Positions 15,431 through 22,266 of a DNA stretch of 31,406 nucleotides are shown here, in pieces. A program made the position numbers and the translations under genes. The notes below the pieces were generated by a model. The model was not told the origin of the DNA, searched no databases, and saw nothing but the letters and a program-made list of their open reading frames with translations. The DNA is from a bacterium (GTDB lineage: Bacteria > BMS3Abin14), in contig JARGFV010000020.1 of assembly GCA_029210545.1 (NCBI GenBank), forward strand, positions 1 through 31,406. The letters run 5' to 3'. Position 1 is the stretch's first letter. Each line of letters starts with the position of its first letter.

Positions 15431-16354
15431 ATGGAAAGTCCGTCAATGAGCGGGGACAACGTGGACTCAACATCCGTCATTCTTCTCAAATGCACCGGTT
15501 GCGGCAAGGCGTACAAGGTCCACCCCGAGAAACTGCCCCGGGGTGTCACCAGTTTTCCATGCCGGGCCTGCGGATCCCTTATCCCCATCGACGGGATCAA
15601 CCAGGGGGCTGATCCGTCGGGTAAGCAGCAGGTGGTCATCATTGTGGTCGAGGAGAAAGATCTGGCCCAGCTCATCGAGCGGATACTCGTTCGACACGGA
15701 TACCGCGGCCTGTCGGTCCATTCCGGCAGGGAAGCCGTGGAGTTGATTCATCGGGGCCACGTGGACCTCGTCCTGATCAGCGTTTTTCTGCCCGACATGA
15801 TGGGCTACGAGATCCTTGATGCCATCAACGAAGGGCGAAAAGACGGGAGCAGGGTCCCTTCCATCCTGCTGTCCTCCGTTCACCACGCCGCCAGATACAA
15901 AAGAGCGCCTACATCACTATACGGGGCTGACGATTACCTGGAACGCCACCATCTGCCGGATCTTCTCATCCCCAAGATCCAGCGTCTCCTGGACAGTGAC
16001 GGATCGGGAAAACCGGCCGTGGATCCGGGGATGCTCCCTCCGCCGGCGGACGAACAGGTCAGGGAAAGGCGGGAGATAGAGGACCTGGAGATGAGAGAGG
16101 AGACCGGCGGGGATCCGGTCCTGGAGGATATCCGCCGCCTATGCCGGGTTATCGCCGGCGACATCGCCCTTTACAACGAGGATGTCATCCGTGCCACAAC
16201 ACCCGGCCGGATCCTGGAGGTGATTGTCCAGGATCTCAACGAAGGTGAGGCGCTCCTGGATAGGAAGTTCCCCGGCAAGGGAGAACTGACTTCGCAGCTG
16301 CTCCGGAAGGAGATGGCCAACCTGCTGAAATCCAGAGGGATCACTGATCCCTAG
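15431..16354 (+). CDS. Zinc-ribbon plus pseudo-receiver protein
   Basis: A 307-residue protein of uncommon build. Residues 21-47 form a zinc ribbon (C21-x2-C24 and C44-x2-C47). Residues about 68-190 resemble a response-regulator receiver (VVIIVVEEKDLAQLIERIL, VDLVLISVFLPDMMGYE, IPSILLSS, GADDYLERHHL). The phosphoacceptor position holds Ser117 instead of Asp, and the usual lysine is replaced, so normal phosphorylation is not expected. The C-terminal ~100 residues are helical and unassigned. The frame is open far into cheW, but no start there is credible. ATG 15431 is preceded by a GGGGCG-type sequence and ATG 15446 is an alternative. Its TAG stop begins the repeat that follows. Confidence 0.8.
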   Translation: MESPSMSGDNVDSTSVILLKCTGCGKAYKVHPEKLPRGVTSFPCRACGSLIPIDGINQGADPSGKQQVVIIVVEEKDLAQLIERILVRHGYRGLSVHSGREAVELIHRGHVDLVLISVFLPDMMGYEILDAINEGRKDGSRVPSILLSSVHHAARYKRAPTSLYGADDYLERHHLPDLLIPKIQRLLDSDGSGKPAVDPGMLPPPADEQVRERREIEDLEMREETGGDPVLEDIRRLCRVIAGDIALYNEDVIRATTPGRILEVIVQDLNEGEALLDRKFPGKGELTSQLLRKEMANLLKSRGITDP

Positions 16355-16548
16355 GAGCCTGTCGGAGAACCTCCCTTTTTCTTAGCAGGGAGGGCACAGG
16401 CTCCTAGCAACGTGTCGGACTTTACCGACACGTTGCTAGGAGTTTTTCGAAATGCCCCTTATTTTGGATGTTTTCCCGTTTTTCGCTGAATTGACTTTCG
16501 AAAAACTTAAGCCAGGAGTCTGAAACGGATAGTACGACAGACTCCTGG
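16352..16548. repeat. Dense set of four inverted repeats between the zinc-ribbon and HEAT genes (TGTCGG family, copy 3)
   Basis: First: TAGGAGCCTGT (16352-16362) with ACAGGCTCCTA (16396-16406), enclosing CCTCCCT/AGGGAGG (16370-16376 and 16387-16393). Second: perfect 17-bp arms at 16402-16418 and 16425-16441 (core CGTGTCGG/CCGACACG). Third: perfect 12-bp arms at 16441-16452 and 16496-16507 (AGTTTTTCGAAA). Fourth: perfect 11-bp arms at 16512-16522 and 16538-16548 (CCAGGAGTCTG). The first and second share bases 16402-16406, so they cannot both form fully. The first includes the upstream stop codon. Confidence 0.88.
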
Positions 16549-16558
16549 GGAGGCTGCC

Positions 16559-18589
16559 ATGGAACCGGACAGAAGAAAAACACTCATAGCAGCTCTTTCC
16601 TCTTCCGATGAAGAGGAAAGGCGTCGGTCCATGGAAGAACTCAAGGGAGACATCACGGAGGGAGATCTTGCGTGGCTTGTGGGCCCGCTGTCGGACGAGA
16701 GCTGGCGCGTCCGGAAGGAGGCCATAGAGGGGTTGAAGGCCTGCGCGCCCACTCAGGAACTCGTCGCCGCGATGATCCCCATGATGGACCCGTCCAGGGA
16801 ACTGACCCTGCGGAACTCCATCGTCGAGGTTCTCGAGGGCATGGGGCGGGAAGTCACACCTTTTCTGACCATGCATCTTCACGTTGACCAGCCGGATACA
16901 CGGAAGTTCCTGGTGGACATCCTCGGGAACATCGGCGATGTTTCGACGATCCCGCCTATTGTGGAACTTCTGGGTGACCAGGAGGACAACATCCGGGCTG
17001 CCGCGTCCGAAGCCCTGGCTTCCATCGGAGACCCTACGGTGACGGATGCTCTCATGGCCGCCATCCCCGGTTCTGACGAATGGGTCATTTTCAGCCTCCT
17101 GGGGGCCCTGGACAAACTCCGCTGTACAGAGGCCCTTCCCATGTTTTTCCAGTACCTCGACAACCAACTCCTGGCCAAACCTTCCCTTTCGGGGATCGGG
17201 AACCTGGGGAGCACTGCCGACGGAGTGATGCTCATGGAGATGGTCCCTGCCCTTTCCAGGGGGGCGGCCAAGGCGTCTTTACTCGCAGTGGGAACGATCT
17301 ACAGGAGGCATGCAGCAGCCGGGCAGTTTGCTGAAACCACCGCCCTGAGACAGGCTGCTGCATCCGCCGCCGAGGAGGGGATGGTCGATTTTCTCATCGA
17401 ACAGCTTTCTGTCTCTGACCAGTTGGAAAAGCGCCAGAGCCTCCTGGCTGTCCTCGGTATGATCGGGAGTGAAAAGGCCATTCAGGCGATCCTGCAGTTT
17501 GTGGATGACGACGCTCTTGAATGGGATGTGAGCCTAGCCCTCCTCACCGTCGGCACAGCGGACCTGACGCTCATCAAAAAGCTTCTGGATCATTTCGATC
17601 CCCTGGTCAGGCGCAATGCTGTGCAGATACTTGAACAGGTTGGAGGTCCGGGGTCGCTGCCGGCCCTGTATGAAAAGCTGGATGACGAGAGCGGACACGT
17701 CCGGAAGGATGCGGCCAAGGCCATCTCGACCATAGGAGACAGCAGTTCCATACCCCGCCTCCTCCCGTTACTGCAGGATGAATACAGCGATGTGGCTCAG
17801 GCTGCAGCCCAGGCCCTGATCGTCATCGGGCAAAAGGCCCCGGGACAGCTCTCCAGCGCACTGGTGCCTCTCCAGACGAACGCCGATCCGGTGTTCAGAG
17901 CGCTCCTCCTGAGGATAATGACCGAGGTGCAGACGCCCGAGTGGCAGGAGATGTGCCTGAGCGCTACCCACGATGAGGATTCGGCGGTCAGGGCGGCGGC
18001 GATCAGCTGTCTGAAGAGATCCACCGATCCCAACGCGGTCCGCGCGGTGATCAACTCCCTGGCCGATGAACGCCCCGAGGTCCGGGTTCAGGCTGCGATC
18101 AGCCTGGAAACACTCAAGGCCGGCGAGGCCCTCGCTCCTTTGAAGGCGGCTCTCCACGACCATGACCCGTGGGTCAGGACAGCGGCTATTTCCTCTCTGA
18201 GCGTACAGCCCGGAGCGGTTCCAGAAGATCTGGAGGACCTGCTCACAGGGAATGATCTCATGATGCAGACCTCTGTCGTGGATGCCCTCGGGCAGATGGC
18301 GGGTTCCGGAAAACCTGGCGCCATCGGGATGCTGGAGCGGGTTTTTGACGAAGGGACTGTCGAGACGAGGCGCAGCGTATGCCATATCCTGGGCAGGGTG
18401 AGTGACAGCCGGGCTTACGACCTCATTGTGAAAGCCGTCCATGACGAGGACCCGAGCATAAGGACATTCGCGGCCCATGCTCTTGGGCAACAGGGCGGCG
18501 AAGATGCCGCGGAGATCCTCCGGAAAATGGCTCAAAGCGATCCTGACCGGAATGTGCGTGATTCGGTGCGGAACATCGTGGAGGCGTAA
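16559..18589 (+). CDS. HEAT-repeat protein of the chemosensory cluster
   Basis: A 676-residue protein made almost wholly of HEAT/PBS-type helical repeats of about 30 residues. Examples are AAASEALASIGDPTVTDALM, AAKAISTIGDSSSIPRLLPL and AAISCLKRSTDPNAV. Such solenoids are protein-binding scaffolds with no catalytic activity. There is no signal peptide or membrane segment, so it is cytoplasmic. ATG 16559 has GGGGAGG at 16547-16553, beside the right arm of the last hairpin upstream. cheR starts seven bases after its stop. HEAT genes beside che genes are known in deltaproteobacterial-type clusters, where the partner is generally not established. A role in assembling CheA/CheR/CheB or the output complex is inferred from position only. 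Confidence 0.88.
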   Translation: MEPDRRKTLIAALSSSDEEERRRSMEELKGDITEGDLAWLVGPLSDESWRVRKEAIEGLKACAPTQELVAAMIPMMDPSRELTLRNSIVEVLEGMGREVTPFLTMHLHVDQPDTRKFLVDILGNIGDVSTIPPIVELLGDQEDNIRAAASEALASIGDPTVTDALMAAIPGSDEWVIFSLLGALDKLRCTEALPMFFQYLDNQLLAKPSLSGIGNLGSTADGVMLMEMVPALSRGAAKASLLAVGTIYRRHAAAGQFAETTALRQAAASAAEEGMVDFLIEQLSVSDQLEKRQSLLAVLGMIGSEKAIQAILQFVDDDALEWDVSLALLTVGTADLTLIKKLLDHFDPLVRRNAVQILEQVGGPGSLPALYEKLDDESGHVRKDAAKAISTIGDSSSIPRLLPLLQDEYSDVAQAAAQALIVIGQKAPGQLSSALVPLQTNADPVFRALLLRIMTEVQTPEWQEMCLSATHDEDSAVRAAAISCLKRSTDPNAVRAVINSLADERPEVRVQAAISLETLKAGEALAPLKAALHDHDPWVRTAAISSLSVQPGAVPEDLEDLLTGNDLMMQTSVVDALGQMAGSGKPGAIGMLERVFDEGTVETRRSVCHILGRVSDSRAYDLIVKAVHDEDPSIRTFAAHALGQQGGEDAAEILRKMAQSDPDRNVRDSVRNIVEA

Positions 18590-18595
18590 AGGCAG

Positions 18596-19462
18596 ATGCT
18601 TTTCGAGACCGCCGGACGCGTAGAGCTTACCGACGAGGAGTTCAGACTTCTCGCGTCGTTCATTTACGACTACGCGGGAATGTATTTCGACGAATCAAGC
18701 CGGTTTCTCCTGGAAAGCCGTCTGCAGAACCGTCTCCTGGAACATCATTTCGATTCTTTCCTGAAATATTACCAGTACCTGCTCTATCATCAGGACCGCC
18801 TTGCCGAGATCAACGCCATGATCGATATTGTGACCACCAACGAGACCTATTTTTTCCGCGAAAAGAACCAGCTTGAGGCATTCGCCGAGGAGATCCTGCC
18901 CGCATTGGCCGCGAAGAACTCCGGGAAAAGGAAGATCAGGATCTGGAGTGCCGGCTGCTCCACCGGGGAAGAGGCGTATACCCTGGCCATTCTGATCAGA
19001 CAGTCCGGCCTGTTCGACAGTTCGTGGAAGGTGGAAATCATAGGTACCGATATAAGCCAGAGAGTTCTGGGTACCGCCCGGAAGGCTGTTTACTCCCAGT
19101 CCTCCTTCCGTGCCACTGAAGATGATCAACTCAACACGTGGTTCCACAAGGAGGGAGACGGGAAGCACTCCGTGGATGAATCGATCAGATCGATGGTTTT
19201 CTTCGGGCATCTGAACCTGATGGATGAGAAAATGATGGGCCTTATCGGTGAGTGCGACGTCATTATGTGCAGGAACGTGATCATCTATTTTGACAAGAAC
19301 GCCAAGGCGAAGGTTGTCAACTCTTTCTTCAAGAAGATCGCTCCGGGAGGATATCTGCTCCTGGGGCATTCAGAGTCGCTCATGAATATCACGACCGTTT
19401 TCAAACTCAAGCACCTGACGAAGGTGATGGTTTACCAGAAGCCTGAGGAGACAGATATATGA
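18596..19462 (+). CDS. cheR: Chemoreceptor glutamate methyltransferase CheR
   Basis: CheR methylates glutamates of chemoreceptors using S-adenosylmethionine. The N-terminal helical domain is about residues 10-85. The catalytic domain shows IVTTNETYFFRE, the SAM-binding loop WSAGCSTGEEAYTLA, IIGTDIS, and DVIMCRNVIIYFD. It ends with GGYLLLGHSESL. The protein is 288 residues, usual for the simple form without TPR repeats. Its stop overlaps the cheB start (ATGA). Its presence implies an adaptation system and a methylated receptor somewhere in the genome, although none is encoded here. Confidence 0.95.
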   Translation: MLFETAGRVELTDEEFRLLASFIYDYAGMYFDESSRFLLESRLQNRLLEHHFDSFLKYYQYLLYHQDRLAEINAMIDIVTTNETYFFREKNQLEAFAEEILPALAAKNSGKRKIRIWSAGCSTGEEAYTLAILIRQSGLFDSSWKVEIIGTDISQRVLGTARKAVYSQSSFRATEDDQLNTWFHKEGDGKHSVDESIRSMVFFGHLNLMDEKMMGLIGECDVIMCRNVIIYFDKNAKAKVVNSFFKKIAPGGYLLLGHSESLMNITTVFKLKHLTKVMVYQKPEETDI

Positions 19463-20565
19463 GTAACAAGGGCGGCACCGATAACCTTCGGGTCCTCGTT
19501 GTCGATGATTCTGCCTACAACAGGAAGATGCTCCGGTCCATGCTTTTGGATATGGAGGAGGTCGGGAGGGTGGACGCCGTATCTGACGGTGAGGAAGCTA
19601 TCCGCGTTGTCATGACAGATCCCCCGGACGTTATTACCCTCGATCTGAACATGCCCAGAATGGATGGTTTCACGTTTCTGCGTTGGCTCATGCGGAACCA
19701 TCCCCTTCCCGTGGTTGTGGTCAGCGCTGAGGGAGGCGAGAAAAACGTGTTCAAGGCCCTTGATCTGGGGGCCCTGGATTTCGTGGTCAAGCCGGTCCGA
19801 TACGCTTCGGAAAGGATCGTTGAGATCAGGGGTGAACTTCAGGAAAAGATCCGGGCCCTCACGGGAAAGGATCTGGGCCTGTACCTTAACCGGCTGAAGG
19901 TTAAAAAGGTGGCGGAAAAACCAGCGCCGCAGCCGGCCCGGAAAATGCCGGGTAAGAAGAGCGGGGGCATCCTCGTGATCGGGGCCTCTACGGGCGGACC
20001 GTCGGCTGTCCAGAGGGTCATTTCCGAGCTTCCAGCGGACTATCCTCTGCCGGTGATCGTCGTGCAGCACATGCCGCCTGTGTTCACGCGGCAGTTCGCC
20101 ATGCGTCTGGACCGGAACACAGCCCTTGACGGGAAAGAAGCGGAGGACGGTGATAAGCTCAGTCCCGGCACCGTGCTGGTTGTGCCCGGTGGGCACCACC
20201 TCGTCATTACCGGCAGGGACGGGAAGATAAAGATCGTTGAAAGGCAGGAGGGTGATCGCTTCGTACCTTCCGTGGACCGGACAATGACCTCGGCCGCGGA
20301 AACCTTCCGGGACCGAACGATCGGCGTCCTCCTTACCGGTATGGGCAACGATGGTGCGGAGGGTATGTTGAGGATCAGTGAGGCGGGCGGGTTCACGTTG
20401 GCCGAATCGGAGGAATCCTCGGTGGTCTTCGGGATGCCCCGTGCGGCCATCCAGAATAACGCCGCGCAGGATGTTCTGCACATCGAGAGTGTCGGTTCCA
20501 GGATCCTGGAGTTGACCGGGACCCTTACCGGCTTGAAAAATGACAGGAGCGGTGATAATAAATAA
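19459..20565 (+). CDS. cheB: Chemotaxis response regulator protein-glutamate methylesterase CheB
   Basis: CheB removes methyl groups from receptors when phosphorylated by CheA. The receiver domain has Asp16-Asp17 (VVDDSA), phosphoacceptor Asp62 (LDLNMPRMDG) and KPV. The methylesterase domain (about 170-360) has the catalytic triad Ser177 (GASTGGP), His204 (QHMPP) and Asp298 (GMGNDGAEGM), matching E. coli S164/H190/D286. Length 368 is normal. It overlaps cheR by four bases. Both domains look fully functional. Confidence 0.96.
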   Translation: MSNKGGTDNLRVLVVDDSAYNRKMLRSMLLDMEEVGRVDAVSDGEEAIRVVMTDPPDVITLDLNMPRMDGFTFLRWLMRNHPLPVVVVSAEGGEKNVFKALDLGALDFVVKPVRYASERIVEIRGELQEKIRALTGKDLGLYLNRLKVKKVAEKPAPQPARKMPGKKSGGILVIGASTGGPSAVQRVISELPADYPLPVIVVQHMPPVFTRQFAMRLDRNTALDGKEAEDGDKLSPGTVLVVPGGHHLVITGRDGKIKIVERQEGDRFVPSVDRTMTSAAETFRDRTIGVLLTGMGNDGAEGMLRISEAGGFTLAESEESSVVFGMPRAAIQNNAAQDVLHIESVGSRILELTGTLTGLKNDRSGDNK

Positions 20566-20645
20566 TGATTGGGACATTTGCCGCACAGTGAGAGGTCAAT
20601 GGCGCCTATTCACCGGGAAAGGTTCAGGAGAGGGCGGAATTCCAA

Positions 20646-21497
20646 ATGAGCATTAAGGACGACGATCAGGATATCAAGGGCGGGATTTTCGAGAAGGGTG
20701 AAGAGTTCCTGGATATGTTCCGCAAGGGACAGGAATTCACCCGCGACCTGCTGAAGGACAACGAGCGCCTGCGCTACCGTGTCGTTCAGCTTGAGGAGAG
20801 CCTGAAAAGAAAACTCGAGGGACCGGTGGAACAGGGATCAGGGATCGTTGACGAGGAATTGACTTCCAAACTGGCGCGATACGAAAACAGGCTCTCTGAA
20901 CTGGAGGCGCGCCTTCAGGAGATCGAGGCCGAGAACGTGGATTTCGTTCAGCGGTACGTCGATGTCGAGGAACAGAACAATAATCTGGCCAACCTGTATG
21001 TCGCCAGTTACCAGCTCCATTCCACCCTCGATTACCAGGAGGTCCTCCAGATAATCCTGGAGATCATCATCAACCTCATCGGAGCGGAGACCTTCGCCAT
21101 TTACCTCCTGGATGAGAAGCTCCAGATGCTCAATCCGGAGGCTTCAGAGGGGGTGCCGGTCTCAGAGATCCCTGCAGTGAAGTTCGGCGAAGGTGTCATC
21201 GGGAACACGGCAAAAACCAACGAAAGTTATTTCAACGAGAACCCTTCCAGTGACCTGAAGGTCCTTTTACTGGATCCGTTGGTCTGTATCCCCCTCACCA
21301 TCAAGGATGACGTGATCGGGGTTATCACACTTTTCAACCTGCTGCAGCAAAAGGAAAGTTTCGCCCCGGTCGATTTCGAGCTTTTCACCCTGCTGGCAGG
21401 GCATGCGGCCACAGCCATTTTCAGTTCGAAGCTTTTCACGGAGTCCAAAAGGAAGCTGAGCACCTACCAGGGTTTTCTGGACCTGCTGAGCCAGTAG
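20646..21497 (+). CDS. Coiled-coil plus GAF-domain protein
   Basis: A 283-residue cytoplasmic protein. Residues about 25-110 are heptad-like and charged (NERLRYRVVQLEESLKRKL, KLARYENRLSELEARLQEIE), predicting a coiled coil. Residues about 120-275 form a GAF domain: LDYQEVLQIILEIIINLIG, FAIYLLDEK, FGEGVIGNTAKTNE, CIPLTIKDDVIGVITLFN and an FTLLAGHAATAI helix. GAF domains bind small ligands or act in dimeric signalling; the ligand is unknown. There is no kinase, cyclase or methyl-accepting part. Placed between cheB and the second cheY, it could act as a soluble input or scaffold. ATG 20646 has only a modest Shine-Dalgarno (GGCGGA). Confidence 0.85.
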   Translation: MSIKDDDQDIKGGIFEKGEEFLDMFRKGQEFTRDLLKDNERLRYRVVQLEESLKRKLEGPVEQGSGIVDEELTSKLARYENRLSELEARLQEIEAENVDFVQRYVDVEEQNNNLANLYVASYQLHSTLDYQEVLQIILEIIINLIGAETFAIYLLDEKLQMLNPEASEGVPVSEIPAVKFGEGVIGNTAKTNESYFNENPSSDLKVLLLDPLVCIPLTIKDDVIGVITLFNLLQQKESFAPVDFELFTLLAGHAATAIFSSKLFTESKRKLSTYQGFLDLLSQ

Positions 21498-21562
21498 CGT
21501 TGATGGGCTCGCAAAATGGCTCCCCGCAACTCCACGGGAGACTTTTTGCGGCGTTATCAGCG
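21498..21562. repeat. Long hairpin between the GAF gene and second cheY
   Basis: Nested stems: CGTTGAT (21498-21504) with ATCAGCG (21556-21562, one G-U pair), CGCAAAA (21510-21516) with TTTTGCG (21544-21550), and CTCCC (21520-21524) with GGGAG (21536-21540). The GCAAAA...TTTTTGC stem resembles the one at 21962-21988 and the TTTTTGCG segments of the modular hairpin element. It starts one base after the GAF gene's stop codon. Confidence 0.65.
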
Positions 21563-21579
21563 TTGAAAGGGATAAACCA

Positions 21580-21954
21580 ATGGCAGCTTTGACTTTTCTG
21601 ATAATCGAAGATTCCCCCACCATGAGGCAGCTGATCCGTTTTGCCCTCAACAGGATCCCCGGGGCCCAGGTCGTCGAGGCCTCCGACGGTGTGGACGGAC
21701 TGAAAAAACTGTCCTCCAACAAGATCGACCTTATCCTGACCGATATCAACATGCCGATCATGGACGGGCTCAAGCTCGTGAACCTTGTCCGGTCAAACGA
21801 AGCCTACAAAGGGCTCCCAATCGTGATCATTACCACCGAGGGCGCCCGGGAAGACAAGGAAAGGGCCATGGCTCTCGGTGCCAACGCCTATATCACGAAG
21901 CCGATCCAGTCAACGACACTTCTGTCTATCGTCAAGGACCTCCTTAAACTATGA
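21580..21954 (+). CDS. cheY: Single-domain response regulator, CheY-like (second copy)
   Basis: A 124-residue receiver with acidic pair Glu10-Asp11 (IIEDSP), phosphoacceptor Asp55 (LTDINMP), ITTEG switch segment and Lys107 (ITKPI). It is closely similar in motif detail to the CheY at 11359, but the two are not identical; they may serve as output and phosphate sink, as known in other multi-CheY systems (inference). ATG 21580 has AAGGGA a few bases upstream. It is the last gene of the cluster; a hairpin with a T5 tract in its 3' arm follows after seven bases. Confidence 0.93.
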   Translation: MAALTFLIIEDSPTMRQLIRFALNRIPGAQVVEASDGVDGLKKLSSNKIDLILTDINMPIMDGLKLVNLVRSNEAYKGLPIVIITTEGAREDKERAMALGANAYITKPIQSTTLLSIVKDLLKL

Positions 21955-21961
21955 TAGGGTC

Positions 21962-22164
21962 GCAAAAAGTCCAAGCGGGACTTTTTGCTCAACGGAAAGC
22001 GAAAAGTGTCATTTTCGCTTTCCTCACGGATCAATGACTTGCCTTGCCAGTCATTGATCCGGGCGCCCTTCCCAGGCGCGGCGGGTCATTGACTTACGGT
22101 GCGGGTCATTGATTTGGGCGCCCTGCGCGGGGCGCGTTGATGACTTTTTGCGAAGCCATCAACC
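21962..22164. repeat. Modular hairpin element, copy 3 (second cheY to leuS)
   Basis: The 312-base gap starts with a perfect 11-bp stem, GCAAAAAGTCC/GGACTTTTTGC (21962-21972 and 21978-21988), possibly acting as a terminator. Next is a perfect 12-bp stem, GGAAAGCGAAAA/TTTTCGCTTTCC (21994-22005 and 22012-22023). After TCAC comes a perfect 12-bp stem, GGATCAATGACT/AGTCATTGATCC (22028-22039 and 22049-22060). GCGCC/GGCGC follows (22063-22067 and 22075-22079). GGGTCATTGA is then repeated directly twice, with another GC palindrome near 22118-22135 and a TTGATG/CATCAA stem ending near 22162. The rest, to leuS, shows only a short CCTCC/GGAGG stem near 22200. Confidence 0.85.
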
Positions 22165-22266
22165 TTGCCGGAACAGCATCGGTTAAATCAGATTTTACCT
22201 CCCCGGAGGGGGTTACCCAAAGCCGGGCAGACAAACACCCTGGATCAGTAAGGCGGGAGATACACC

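Noticed and set aside
22165-22266. T-box leader before leuS
   Set aside because: No T-box consensus or antiterminator pattern was recognised; only a short CCTCC/GGAGG stem is present.
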